35,914 nucleotides of DNA from Nocardioidaceae bacterium (GTDB lineage Bacteria > Actinomycetota > Actinomycetes > Propionibacteriales > Nocardioidaceae). The position numbers and the translations under genes were made by a program. The notes beneath the pieces were generated by a model. It worked only from the letters and a program-made list of their open reading frames with translations, did no database searches and was not told where the DNA came from. Location of the stretch: positions 1-35,914 of the forward strand of contig JACJWW010000017.1 of NCBI GenBank assembly GCA_020636935.1, written 5' to 3'. Shown here in pieces: positions 20,798 through 29,834 of the stretch. Positions within the stretch are counted from its first letter, which is position 1. Each line of letters starts with the position of its first letter.

Positions 20798-22135
20798 ATG
20801 GGCAAACAAGAAGATTTTGTGCTGCGTGCTTTGGAAGAGCGAGATGTTCGCTTCGTGCGTCTGTGGTTCACCGATGTGCTCGGTTTCTTGAAATCTGTCT
20901 CGATCGCGCCAGCCGAGCTTGAAGGGGCCTTCGAAGAAGGCATCGGTTTTGACGGATCAGCCATTGAAGGCTTCACGAGAGTCACCGAGGCTGACATGCT
21001 GGCCCACCCCGACCCGGCCACCTTCCAACTGCTGCCTTGGCGCGGCGAGAGCCCCTCAACGGCACGGATGTTCTGCGATATCGCGATGCCAGATGGCTCA
21101 CCGTCGTACGCCGATCCGCGCCATGTGCTCAAGCGGACCCTGCAACGGGCGGGGGAGAAGGGGTTCACCTTCTACACCCACCCAGAGATCGAGTTCTATC
21201 TCTTCAAGGGCAAACCAGAAGGCGGAGGTGACCTCGAACCAGTCGATCGCAGCGGCTACTTCGACCACACTGCCCAGTCACGAGGGTCAGATTTTCGTCG
21301 CGAGACGATCAACATGCTCGAGTCGATGGGGATCTCGGTTGAGTTCAGCCACCATGAGGCCGGTCCGGGGCAACAGGAGATCGATCTGCGTTATGCCGAC
21401 GCCTTGTCGACCGCAGACAACATCATGACCTTCCGCACTGTGGTGCGCGAGGTGGCCCTGAGCCAGGGCATCTGGGCGAGTTTCATGCCCAAGCCGTTCA
21501 CCGAGCATCCGGGCTCTGGCATGCATACGCATGTCTCACTCTTCGAAGGCGACACCAACTCCTTCTTCGAGGCAGGCGCGGAATACCAACTCTCCAAAAC
21601 CGCGCGACACTTCATCGCTGGCATCTTGCGGCATGCAGGAGAGATCACCTGCGTCACCAACCAGTGGGTCAACTCCTACAAGCGGCTGATCGGGGGCGGG
21701 GAGGCTCCGTCGTACATCTGCTGGGGACACAACAACCGCTCGGCCATGGTGAGGGTGCCGATGTACAAGCCCAACAAGGGGCAGTCGGCCCGGATCGAGT
21801 TGCGCAGCATCGATGCCGCCAGCAATCCCTATCTGGCCTTCGCGACGGTGCTGGCGGCGGGCATGAAGGGATTGGAGGAAGAATACGAACTTCCTCGCGA
21901 GGCCGAGGACGATGTCTGGTCGCTGACCGACCGCGAACGTCAAGCACTGGGTCTTCAGCAACTCCCCAAGAACCTCCATGACGCGATCAAACTCGCCGAA
22001 GAGTCGGAGTTGTTGGCCGAGACCTTGGGGGAGCATGTCTATGAGTTCTTCTTGCGCAACAAGCGCAAGGAATGGGAGGAATACCGAGGCCAGGTCTCCG
22101 CGCATGAGCGAGACACCATGCTGCCTGTGTTGTGA
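20798..22135 (+). CDS. glnA: Glutamine synthetase type I, GlnA2-like
   Basis: A 445-residue glutamine synthetase that makes glutamine from glutamate, ammonia and ATP. Motifs include FDGSAIEGFTRVTEADM, HPEIEFYLFKG, HHEAGPGQQEIDLRYADAL, MPKPFTEHPGSGMHTHVSLF, NQWVNSYKRLIGGGEAPSYI and RSIDAASNPYLAFATVLAAG. The adenylylation Tyr motif (NLYDLP) of GlnE-controlled GSI-beta enzymes is absent: the segment after YELPREAEDDVWSLTDRE runs differently, as in mycobacterial GlnA2. The gene is followed by glnE with a one-base TGATG overlap, so translation of both is coupled. A -10 box (TAGGCT) six bases before the ATG suggests a leaderless message, with no SD. Confidence 0.96.
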   Translation: MGKQEDFVLRALEERDVRFVRLWFTDVLGFLKSVSIAPAELEGAFEEGIGFDGSAIEGFTRVTEADMLAHPDPATFQLLPWRGESPSTARMFCDIAMPDGSPSYADPRHVLKRTLQRAGEKGFTFYTHPEIEFYLFKGKPEGGGDLEPVDRSGYFDHTAQSRGSDFRRETINMLESMGISVEFSHHEAGPGQQEIDLRYADALSTADNIMTFRTVVREVALSQGIWASFMPKPFTEHPGSGMHTHVSLFEGDTNSFFEAGAEYQLSKTARHFIAGILRHAGEITCVTNQWVNSYKRLIGGGEAPSYICWGHNNRSAMVRVPMYKPNKGQSARIELRSIDAASNPYLAFATVLAAGMKGLEEEYELPREAEDDVWSLTDRERQALGLQQLPKNLHDAIKLAEESELLAETLGEHVYEFFLRNKRKEWEEYRGQVSAHERDTMLPVL

Positions 22136-25057
22136 TGTTTTCTCGGACCCAGTTGCTGAGCTTGGGCTTTGCTGACTCCCAGCAAGCTACCGAGGCGGTG
22201 GCTCGACTGGGGTTGAGTGCACCAGAGCTCCTGCCAATGATCGGCCGGACTGCTGAGCCTCAGCGAGCTCTCGATGGGCTGCTTGCCTTGCTCGATATCG
22301 CGCCCGATGCCCAAGAGCTCTTGGCGACGTTGGCTGCTGACCAAGCGACTGCCATGCGGATCTTGTCGGTCTTGGGAGCCAGCGAAGCACTCGGAGCCCA
22401 CCTGTTGCGCCACCCCGCTCACTGGCGAGAGCTGGTTGGCGAAGAACAGGCAGTCACCAGGCCGACGGCCGCAGCCATGAGGGCTGGCTTGGTGGCGGCA
22501 GTCCGGGGGAAAGACCCCGTGGCAGGTGCCGATGCTCTGCGCGTGGAATATCGAAGACAGTTGCTCCGGCTGGCTGCCCGGGATCTGGCGGACGATCTGG
22601 CACTAGATGATGCGGCAGCCGAACTCTCCGATCTGGCTGCGGGCACGCTCGAGGCCGCACTGGTGCTTGCCAGAGCAAAGGTCAGGTGAGGCTGCTGAAG
22701 GCTGCCGCCTGGCCGTGATCGCCATGGGCAAGTGCGGTGGGCAGGCTCAACTACGTCAGTGATGTTGACGTGCTCTTCATCGCCCAAGCCGTCGAGGGCA
22801 CAGTGAGCAGGCCGCGCTCAAGGCGGCAACTCAGGTGGCATCGGCCATGATGCAGATCTGCTCTGATCAGACTGCCGAAGGCTGATTTAGCCCGTCGATC
22901 CAAATCTGCGCCCAGAAGGTCGCAGCGGTCCTTTGGTGCGCACTTTGGCCAGCTATTGCGGCTACTACGAGCGCTGGGCCAAGACTTGGGAGTTCAAGCC
23001 CTTCTCAAGGCACGTCCGGTTGCCGGAGACATTGATCTGGGCCGCGAGTTCATTGCGATGACCAATCCAATGGTCTGGACGGCAGTCGAGCGTGATGGCT
23101 TCGTCGAGGAAGTCCAAGCCATGCGGCGTCGGGTCCTGGACAACATCCTGCTGATGAGATGTCGCGACAATGAAGCTGGGTCCCGGTGGCCTGCGCGATG
23201 TGGAGTTCGCAGTCAATTGCTCCAGATGGTGCACGGGCGCACTGACGAGACGGTGCGACCACCCACCACCTTGAGCGCGCTGGCTCGCTTGACCGAGGGC
23301 GGATATGTGGGGCGTGCCGACGGTCAGGCCCTGCACGAGGCCTATGCCTTCTTGCGCACCATGGAGCATCGCATCCAGATGTTCCAGCTGCGGCGCACAC
23401 ACGTCGTACCCTCTGACGAGGAGTCGCTGCGTCGGCTTGGGCGCTCAATGGGCTTCCTGCGAGATCCCGTAGCCGAGCTCGACCGACAATGGGCACATCA
23501 TCGTCGGGAGGTACGCCGACTCCACGAGCGGCTCTTCTATCGGCCATTGCTCACTGCTGTCGCCCAGATCAGCAGTGATGAAGCCCGGCTGAGCCCAGGT
23601 GCTGCCAAGGAACGGCTTGCGGCCTTGGGATATCTCGATCCGGCTGCTGCCTTGCGTCACTTGGAGGAGCTAACTGCGGGGGTGAGTCGTACGGCGGCCA
23701 TCCAGCGCACGCTCCTGCCAGCAATGTTGGGTTGGTTTGCCGATGCCCCCGACCCTGATGCTGGCCTCCTTGGCTTTCGGTGGATCAGCGAAACCTTGGG
23801 AGCTACACATTGGTATTTGCGATTGCTCCGGGATGAGGGGGAGGCGGCTCACCGGATGGCCCGGATGCTGGCCACGAGCCGCTATGCCACCGACCTGCTT
23901 CGACGTGAGCCTGAAGGTGTGGCCCTGCTTGGTGAGGAAGGTCTGGCTCCGCTGTCTGGGGAGTTGATCGCGCGCGAGATGCACTCGAGCCGCGGCACGA
24001 AGGAAGGACGCGCAGGATGCAGTGGTTGCGATCCGGGCGATCAGGAGACGAGAGTTGCTGCGGATCAGTGTGGTGGATCTTTGCGAGTCTGAAGACGTCT
24101 CGGTGATCGCCGATGCCTTGACCGACCTGACCACTGCCTCGCTTGATGCCGCGCTTGCCGCAGTGACCAGGAGTCGAGCATGAGCGCGGAGTGGGCTTCC
24201 CAGCCCGCATGGCGCTCGTGGCAATGGGCCGCTATGGCGGACATGAGCTTGGTTATGGCTCTGATGCTGACCTGATGTATGTCTACGATCCGACCGGCGA
24301 CCCGCAGATCGCCGCATCTATGGCCAAGGAGATCACAACCAGACTCGCGCAGCTTCTCGCCGTACCTGGTAGTGATCCGGTCTTGGAGATCGATGCCTCG
24401 CTGCGCCCAGAAGGGCGGCAGGGGCCGATGGTGCGCACTTTGGCTTCCTATTCGGCCTATTACGCCAAGTGGTCACAGGTCTGGGAAGCGCAGGCGCTGC
24501 TTCGGGCTGACCCGTTGATCGGTGATCCTGGATTGCGTGCGGAGTTCAGGGAACTCATCGATCCGTTGAGATATCCAGACTCGGGCCTGGAGGCAAAGGA
24601 AATCACCGAGATCCGGAGGATCAAGGCGCGTGTCGACGAGGAGCGCCTGCCGCGCGGAGCTGACCCTGCCACGCATTTCAAGCTCGGTCGAGGTGGCCTT
24701 TCTGACATCGAATGGACCATCCAGTTGCTCCAAATGCAGTACGCCGGCCAGTTCCCGCAGTTGCAGACCACCAAGACCCTTGAGGCGCTGGCTGCCGCAG
24801 TCGAAGTTGAGTTGATCGATGCAGAGGATGCTGCCCAACTCGGACTCGCTTGGCGGCTGGCGAGCCGGGCCCGCAACGCGACGGTGCAGGTGCGTGGCAA
24901 GCCCAGCGACCAGTTGCCCCGTGATGCCCGCGAGCGGGCTGCAGTGGCGACCATCTTGGGCTATGGGCCCGGCTCAACTGATGAGATGCTCAACGACTAT
25001 CTGCGCACCGCCCGTCAAGCCAGAGGCGTAGTGGACAAGATCTTCTGGGGTGACTGA
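22135..25057 (+). pseudogene. glnE: glnE, glutamine synthetase adenylyltransferase, broken by about ten frame changes
   Basis: The full protein (about 970 residues, normal length) can be read across three frames. 22135-22686 gives the N-terminal part (LGASEALGAHLLRHPAHW). Near 22690-22960 one reads GCRLAVIAMGKCGG, NYVSDVDVLFIAQ and NLRPEGRSGPLVRTLASY. 22995-23140 and 23220-23980 give the middle (KARPVAGDIDLGREF, MVHGRTDETVRPP), and 24191-25057 the second domain (RMALVAMGRYGGHELGYGSDAD, ASLRPEGRQGPMVRTL). Both nucleotidyltransferase G-x-D-x-D sites are recognisable. Frame changes fall near 22685, 22745, 22808, 22883, 22995, 23147, 23171, 23213, 23990 and 24181; six look like one-base losses, four need one extra or two missing bases. 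A Trp codon in the LIWPVD segment reads TAG (22888-22890). Start ATG 22135 overlaps the glnA2 stop. Either a recent pseudogene or poor sequence here. Confidence 0.85.
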
Positions 25058-25105
25058 CCCAGTCGCCAACTGAGTGGTTTATACCATTATCAGCGATTTG
25101 TCAGA

Positions 25106-25111
25106 TATCGT
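25106..25111 (+). promoter_or_regulatory. Possible -10 box of the GH6 gene
   Basis: TATCGT ends six bases before the ATG at 25118. GGCAGG between them could alternatively serve as a very close Shine-Dalgarno. Confidence 0.4.
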
Positions 25112-25117
25112 GGCAGG

Positions 25118-26364
25118 ATGCCGGTCTTCATGAATCGATTTGCTCGGATCGCCATGATCATCATGGCCTCACTGCTCTTGGTAGCCACCTCGTGTTTGCT
25201 CAATCAGGGTGCAAATGCCGTCACCGGTGCCAAGTCGAGCCAGTCGATCCACTCACCCAGCGGGCACTCTGTCAATGCCAAGCAGACAAAGCGCAAGCAG
25301 CCCAAGAAGGCCAAGAAGGCCAAAGAAAGCCAAAAAGGCCAAGAAGTGCCGCAAGGGCAAGAAGGGCAAGAGATGCCGCTCAGGGCAGACCCGACACAAT
25401 ATCGATCCGGCAAGGTGCCCGTTGGTTGCTTCACCCACATCGGCCAACCCGATCGTGCGAGATGAAATGCCGATCTACGATGGGCCTCAAGATCCGGTCA
25501 ACTCTCACTACAAGGCGGCCACAGGTGCCAACAAGGCCTTGCTTGGCAAGATTGCGCTCACTCCCAAAGTGATGTGGATCGGCCCGAAGATCACGCCAGC
25601 CCAAATCGAGCTCAGATCAATTTCTACATCCAAGACAGTCAGAAGGGCGACCCCAACAAGCGCATCCAGTTGGCCCTGTTCGGGCTCTTCCCACGAGGTG
25701 AGGATGCTCGACACATCCCGTTGACTGATGCTGAGGTCAACAACTACCGAGCCTGGATTGATGCGGCGGCCAATGCGCTGGGCCAGACGAAGGCGCTGAT
25801 CGTCTTGGAGCCTGACCTTGCGGTCAACTTCAAGGGCCAATCCGCGCTCAAGATGCAGTTAGCCAGATATGCCGCTCAGCGACTGTCCCAAAATCAAATG
25901 CCGCCATCTATCTCGACGGCAGTGATGGTGACTGGCTGACCGTGCCCGAGGCGACTTCCATGCTCATCCAAGCTGGAGTCCAATATGTCCGCGGCTTTGC
26001 ACTTGGTGCCACCCACTATGCAGATGTTGGTCAAAATCTTGCTTTTGGTGAGCAGGTGTCGGCGATGCTCGCTGGATGTGGCTATCCAGGCAAGCACTAT
26101 GTAGTAGACACATCTGACACTGGCGCCCCCTTCACTTGGAAGCAGTACTACGCCGCGCACCCACGTGGGGTCTTCGACAATGCCGAAGTGTGCACCTCAC
26201 GAGGACAGACGCGCTGCATCACTCTGGGTCAGCAGCCGACCACAGCTACAGGTGCGGCACATGCCGACGCGCTCTTGTGGTTTGGTCGACCATGGCTCTT
26301 CATGCAGGCCTGGCCATTCGACATGGGGCGGGCCTTGGCTGTGGCATCGACCACGCCGTACTGA
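25118..26364 (+). pseudogene. Secreted glycosyl hydrolase family 6 (cellulase-like), frameshifted
   Basis: A signal peptide (RFARIAMIIMASLLLVATSCLLNQGANA, probable cleavage after ANA) is followed by a Lys/Ala-rich linker (KKAKKAKK repeats then KCRKGKKGKRCRSGQ) and a GH6 domain. GH6 features are ALIVLEPDLAVNFKG with the catalytic Asp of EPD, NAAIYLDGSDGDWL, AGVQYVRGFALGATHYADV, KHYVVDTSDTGAPF and DALLWFGRPW. Three frame changes interrupt it: one extra base in the Lys-rich repeat near 25320, a missing base near 25608 and another near 25895. With those repaired the frame is open from 25118 to 26364, about 415 residues. GH6 enzymes cut beta-1,4-glucans from the non-reducing end. The near-intact protein and indel pattern match the adjacent glnE damage. 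Substrate is unproven. Confidence 0.8.
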
Positions 26365-26393
26365 CGCACCAAGGCCGAATATCGGGCGGGCCG

Positions 26394-26399
26394 TAGGCT
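26394..26399 (+). promoter_or_regulatory. -10 box for the crotonase gene
   Basis: TAGGCT ends six bases before the GTG at 26406. The same hexamer is used before glnA2 and the acyl-CoA dehydrogenase. Confidence 0.6.
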
Positions 26400-26405
26400 T
26401 TGCCC

Positions 26406-27212
26406 GTGAATACTTCAGTTGATAACGACGCGGTCTATGTGACCAAGCAGGGCGGCGTGGCCACCTTGTGGCTCAATCGACCAGCAAAGCGCAATGCGAT
26501 CACCAACCAGATGTGGCAGGCGATCGGCGATCGGGTCAACGGTCTTCGTGAAGACACAGATGTACGGCTCCTAATCTTGCGTGGCGTCGGGGATCACTTC
26601 TGTGCTGGTGCTGATATCCATGGCCTCGCCGAGATGTCCTTGCGTGAATATCACGAAGCCAACCAATACGCCGATCAGTCACTCGCGACCTTCCCAATGC
26701 CGACGATCGCTTTCATCACCGGATCGTGCATTGGTGGTGGTGCTGAGCTGGCGAGTTGTTGTGACCTGCGGATTGCGGCAGAAGGGTCGAAGTATGGCAT
26801 CACCCCAGCGCGCTTAGGGATTATTTATCCGGCCTATGCGCTTGAGCGCGTGACCCGACTGATCGGGCCTTCAGCCACCAAACAACTGCTCTTTACTGGT
26901 GACATCATCGAGGCCAATGAGGCCTTGCGAATGGGATTGATCAATGAACTCTTGCCCCTTGATGCAGCCGAGAATCGCCTGGAAGGGTTGGTGTCCACCT
27001 TGCTGGAGCGTTCGCTATTGACTCAAGTCGGCACGAAAGAGATGGTCGAGCAAATTGCCGATGCGGGTCAGGTGTCAGACAGTCTCAACGAACGCTGGCA
27101 TGACATCATCGACACGGCTGCGGACATGCATGAAGGCATTGCGGCCTTTGCTGACAAGCGCAAACCGAGTTTTTCTTGGCGTCCGACACAAGCAGGAGCG
27201 AGTGACCGATGA
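26406..27212 (+). CDS. Enoyl-CoA hydratase/isomerase (crotonase) family protein
   Basis: A 268-residue crotonase-fold enzyme. It has the oxyanion-hole motif HFCAGADIHGL and GSCIGGGAELASCCDLRIAA. The first catalytic Glu of classic hydratases is present in GGAEL, but the second (usual PEIxLG) is replaced by ITPARLGIIYPAY, so simple hydratase chemistry is uncertain; isomerase, decarboxylase or hydrolase activity is possible. The C-terminal helices (TKQLLFTGDIIEANEALRMGLINEL) are normal for the family. GTG 26406 was chosen because a -10 box is six bases away; an in-frame TTG at 26400 would overlap it. The stop overlaps the next gene by ATGA. Confidence 0.92.
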   Translation: MNTSVDNDAVYVTKQGGVATLWLNRPAKRNAITNQMWQAIGDRVNGLREDTDVRLLILRGVGDHFCAGADIHGLAEMSLREYHEANQYADQSLATFPMPTIAFITGSCIGGGAELASCCDLRIAAEGSKYGITPARLGIIYPAYALERVTRLIGPSATKQLLFTGDIIEANEALRMGLINELLPLDAAENRLEGLVSTLLERSLLTQVGTKEMVEQIADAGQVSDSLNERWHDIIDTAADMHEGIAAFADKRKPSFSWRPTQAGASDR

Positions 27213-28870
27213 AAGCCCCCAGCCCATGGCGCCCAGACAAGCTGCCGCTCCTACCTGCATTCGGGGCGCTGACTTGGGCATGGTTGGCCTTGACACCTTC
27301 GTTGTTGCCTCGCCCAGGCTTGTTTCAAGGGCTGCTCTGCGCCGTTGCCGGGCTGATTGGCTACGCCTTGGGGGCACTCTTCGACTGGGCGATTTCTTCA
27401 ATTGGCGTGAAGCTCACTGATCGTCAACGCCGGATCGCCCGGCAATCCCTTGCGGGTCTGGCCGTCGTCGGCACCGTGTTGATGCTGATCTTCAATGTGC
27501 TTTGGCAACGTAAGTTGCGCTCCTCGATCGGGCACGAGGCTTTGACGTGGAGTTATGTGCCGCTGCTCTTGTTGACGGCAGTCGTGCTTTTCGCCCTGCT
27601 GATGATCCTGATCAGGTTGGTGCGTGCCTTCGGGCGCCGCACCAGTCGATTGATCAACCGAATCATGCCTCCCAGGATGGCTGCAGTCGTGGCACTGGTA
27701 CTGGTCACCCTGGTCACCTATGGCACCTTCAACCGAGTGGTCTTCGACAATGTGGTTGAGGGCTTGGATGCCAGTTTCATGGCTATCAATCAGGAGTTCA
27801 GCACCGACCTCCCAGCACCAACCAGCCCCAACCTGTCTGCCGGACCTGACTCATCGATGAAGTGGAAGGAACTGGGTCGCCAAGGTCGCTTGTTCATCCA
27901 CAGTGCCCCCAGTGCCGATGACATCACGGCCTTCGCTGGCAAGCCTGGCTTGCAGCCAGTCCGGGCCTATGTGGGCGTGGGTACTGATGGCGAGATCGAC
28001 CTGCGCCAGGAGGCTCAACTTGCCGTCACTGAGTTGGAGCAGATCGGCGGCTTTGACCGGGCCGTACTCAACGTCGCCACCGGTACCGGTCGAGGCTGGG
28101 TCAACGAAAACCAAGCCCAAGCCCTGGAGTACATGTGGGGCGGAGACACCGCCACGGTCAGTATGCAGTATTCCTACCTACCAAGCTGGATGTCCTTCTT
28201 GGCTGACGGTGACCGCTCCCAAGAGGCTGGCCGGATGCTCTTCGAGGCCGTCTATGCACACTGGCTGGAGCTCCCTGAGGATGCCCGCCCGAAACTGGTG
28301 GTCAGCGGTGAGAGCCTGGGGTCCTTCGGGGGAGAGGCGGCCTTCTCAGGAGCTCAAGACATGGCTGAGCGCACATCGGGTGCACTCTTCGTTGGACCCA
28401 CTGCAAACAACACCTTGTGGCAGCAGTTCACAGACGAGCGCGACAAAGGCACCTTGGAGATCGCCCCGATCTACCAAGGAGGCCAGACTGTCCGATTCTC
28501 AGATGGCGGCAAAGACTGGCCTGGCACGAGCGACGAGTGGGCTCAGCCTCGAATCGGCTATCTGCAACATCCCAATGACCCCGTCACCTGGTGGGACTTT
28601 GCCTTGGCCTTCAACAAACCGGACTGGTTGTCCGAAGACCGTGGTCGCGATGTCACGCCGTACATGACCTGGCTGCCGATCGTGACCATGCTGCAGGTTG
28701 GCGCCGACCAAGCGATGGCGAACTCTGTCCCGATTGGGCAGGGCCATTTGTTTGGTCAGGCACCTGTCTATGCCTGGGCGCAGATCCTGCCACCAACGGG
28801 TTGGACCGATGTCGACAGCGTCCGGTTGGCCCCAGTGATCAAGGAGCGCGTGGACAAGTTGCCCAGCTGA
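27209..28870 (+). CDS. Membrane-anchored alpha/beta hydrolase (Abhydrolase_9 family)
   Basis: A 553-residue protein with about five N-terminal membrane helices (for example LPLLPAFGALTWAWLALTPSLL, GLAVVGTVLMLIFNVLW, VPLLLLTAVVLFALLMILI, AAVVALVLVTLVTYGTF) and a C-terminal alpha/beta hydrolase domain. The nucleophile elbow is GESLGSFGG; RLFIHSAPSADDITAF, NVATGTGRGWVNENQAQALEYMWGGDTA and GYLQHPNDPVTWWDF match the actinobacterial Abhydrolase_9 pair of domains. The reaction is unknown; an envelope lipid or cell wall role is plausible. Its ATG overlaps the crotonase stop (ATGA), so the two are co-translated. It ends 15 bases before a very strong hairpin. Confidence 0.9.
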   Translation: MKAPSPWRPDKLPLLPAFGALTWAWLALTPSLLPRPGLFQGLLCAVAGLIGYALGALFDWAISSIGVKLTDRQRRIARQSLAGLAVVGTVLMLIFNVLWQRKLRSSIGHEALTWSYVPLLLLTAVVLFALLMILIRLVRAFGRRTSRLINRIMPPRMAAVVALVLVTLVTYGTFNRVVFDNVVEGLDASFMAINQEFSTDLPAPTSPNLSAGPDSSMKWKELGRQGRLFIHSAPSADDITAFAGKPGLQPVRAYVGVGTDGEIDLRQEAQLAVTELEQIGGFDRAVLNVATGTGRGWVNENQAQALEYMWGGDTATVSMQYSYLPSWMSFLADGDRSQEAGRMLFEAVYAHWLELPEDARPKLVVSGESLGSFGGEAAFSGAQDMAERTSGALFVGPTANNTLWQQFTDERDKGTLEIAPIYQGGQTVRFSDGGKDWPGTSDEWAQPRIGYLQHPNDPVTWWDFALAFNKPDWLSEDRGRDVTPYMTWLPIVTMLQVGADQAMANSVPIGQGHLFGQAPVYAWAQILPPTGWTDVDSVRLAPVIKERVDKLPS

Positions 28871-28885
28871 GGTGACCGCAGATAT

Positions 28886-28931
28886 GACAATGGTGGCGGA
28901 GCGTCTAGAAGGGTGCTCCGCCACCATTGTC
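28886..28931. terminator. 17-bp perfect hairpin between convergent genes
   Basis: GACAATGGTGGCGGAGC 28886-28902 pairs perfectly with GCTCCGCCACCATTGTC 28915-28931 around a 12-base loop. It lies between the stops of the membrane hydrolase (28870) and the META lipoprotein (28943), so it should terminate transcription in both directions. Confidence 0.75.
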
Positions 28932-28942
28932 GCTTGGTGCTG

Positions 28943-29314
28943 CTAGTCAGTGGCGCGGCGCTTCAACTCGCCGATCTTCTTGCCATCGGGACCCTTGATG
29001 ATCAGTAGGTCACCGTCGATGGTGGCGCCCTGCATGGCAGAGAGCCAAGTGTCGACACCCTCACAGGCCATCAACGTGCCAGCAACCACGGTGAACTTCA
29101 CCTGATCGCCATCTTGCTTCCAGGTCGACATCAACCGGTTGCATCCATCAGAACCGGAGACCTTGCCATCTTTGGCCAAGTGGAGATTTGGTTCTCCTCT
29201 TTGGTCAACACCCCAGTCGCCGCTGGCATCAGCGGCCTTGGTGTTGGCCCCGCCACATGCGCTCAAGGTCAACGCAAGAACCCCGAGCAGAGCCGCGATT
29301 CGGATACGCATCAT
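28943..29314 (-). CDS. META-domain (HslJ-like) lipoprotein
   Basis: A 123-residue lipoprotein. The signal MMRIRIAALLGVLALTLSACGG has a lipobox ending in LSAC, so the Cys would be lipidated and the protein anchored outside the membrane. The domain after it matches META/HslJ: WGVDQRGEPNLHLAKDGKVSGSDGCNRLMSTW, VVAGTLMACEG, LSAMQGATIDGDLLIIK. Such domains occur in heat-shock HslJ and secreted proteins of uncertain role. Two adjacent ATGs (29314, 29311) can start it. The gene begins seven bases after the stop of the SHOCT protein, so the two form an operon. A longer upstream frame is shadow of that gene. Confidence 0.85.
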   Translation of the reverse strand: MMRIRIAALLGVLALTLSACGGANTKAADASGDWGVDQRGEPNLHLAKDGKVSGSDGCNRLMSTWKQDGDQVKFTVVAGTLMACEGVDTWLSAMQGATIDGDLLIIKGPDGKKIGELKRRATD

Positions 29315-29321
29315 CGCCGAC

Positions 29322-29717
29322 TCACTTGCCCTGAGCCAAAGCCTTGGCCTTGAGAGCGTCGTACTCGCTCTGGCTGATGGCACCTGAGTCGAGCAACGAC
29401 TTGGCCTGGGCAATCTCGCCAGCAGGCCCGCCAGCAACAGAGCGGATGTAGTCATCAGCTGCCTGCTGAGCGGCGCGCTGCTGTCCAATGGAACGCTCGG
29501 CCATGCCCGGACCGCGGAAGACCAGATAGGCCAGAGCAGTCAGGAAGGGCAGGAAGATCAAGAAGACCAACCAGATCGCCTTGGCGACCCCTGAGAGCTT
29601 GCGGTCACGAAAGAGGTCGGTGATGATGCTGAACAACGCCAACAGGTAGGCGATGAAGACGAAGAGTGTCAGGGCCCACCAGACGGTGTCCCAGATGGAT
29701 GACCAGAAGTCTGGCAC
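29322..29717 (-). CDS. SHOCT/PLDc_N-domain membrane protein
   Basis: A 131-residue protein with two hydrophobic helices (IWDTVWWALTLFVFIAYLLALFSI; AIWLVFLIFLPFLTALAYLVF) linked by TDLFRDRKLSGVAKA, the PLDc_N pattern, and a C-terminal SHOCT domain (EIAQAKSLLDSGAISQSEYDALKAKAL). SHOCT domains are short oligomerisation modules. The GTG at 29717 is well supported: AAGGAG lies seven bases upstream. Upstream gene of the META lipoprotein, so envelope-associated function is likely. No enzyme motif. It may act as a small signalling or stress membrane protein, but that is a guess. Confidence 0.88.
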   Translation of the reverse strand: MPDFWSSIWDTVWWALTLFVFIAYLLALFSIITDLFRDRKLSGVAKAIWLVFLIFLPFLTALAYLVFRGPGMAERSIGQQRAAQQAADDYIRSVAGGPAGEIAQAKSLLDSGAISQSEYDALKAKALAQGK

Positions 29718-29834
29718 GGAAATGCTCCTTGATTTGGGGCGGCACATCCCTGGCCTTGCGATACGCAAGCAATCGGTGCCTTGAAGGTGAAGCTATCAAG
29801 GCGCTCAACCCTGCAGGGGATGGCACACCACCTC

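Noticed and set aside
22680..24190. Programmed ribosomal frameshifting in glnE
   Set aside because: About ten separate shifts in mixed directions, without slippery-site and pseudoknot structure, cannot be programmed; decay or sequence error is far simpler.
25280..25380. Repetitive aagaaggcc sequence considered as a tandem repeat or CRISPR-like array
   Set aside because: It is coding low-complexity DNA for a Lys-Ala linker; there are no unique spacers and no cas genes.
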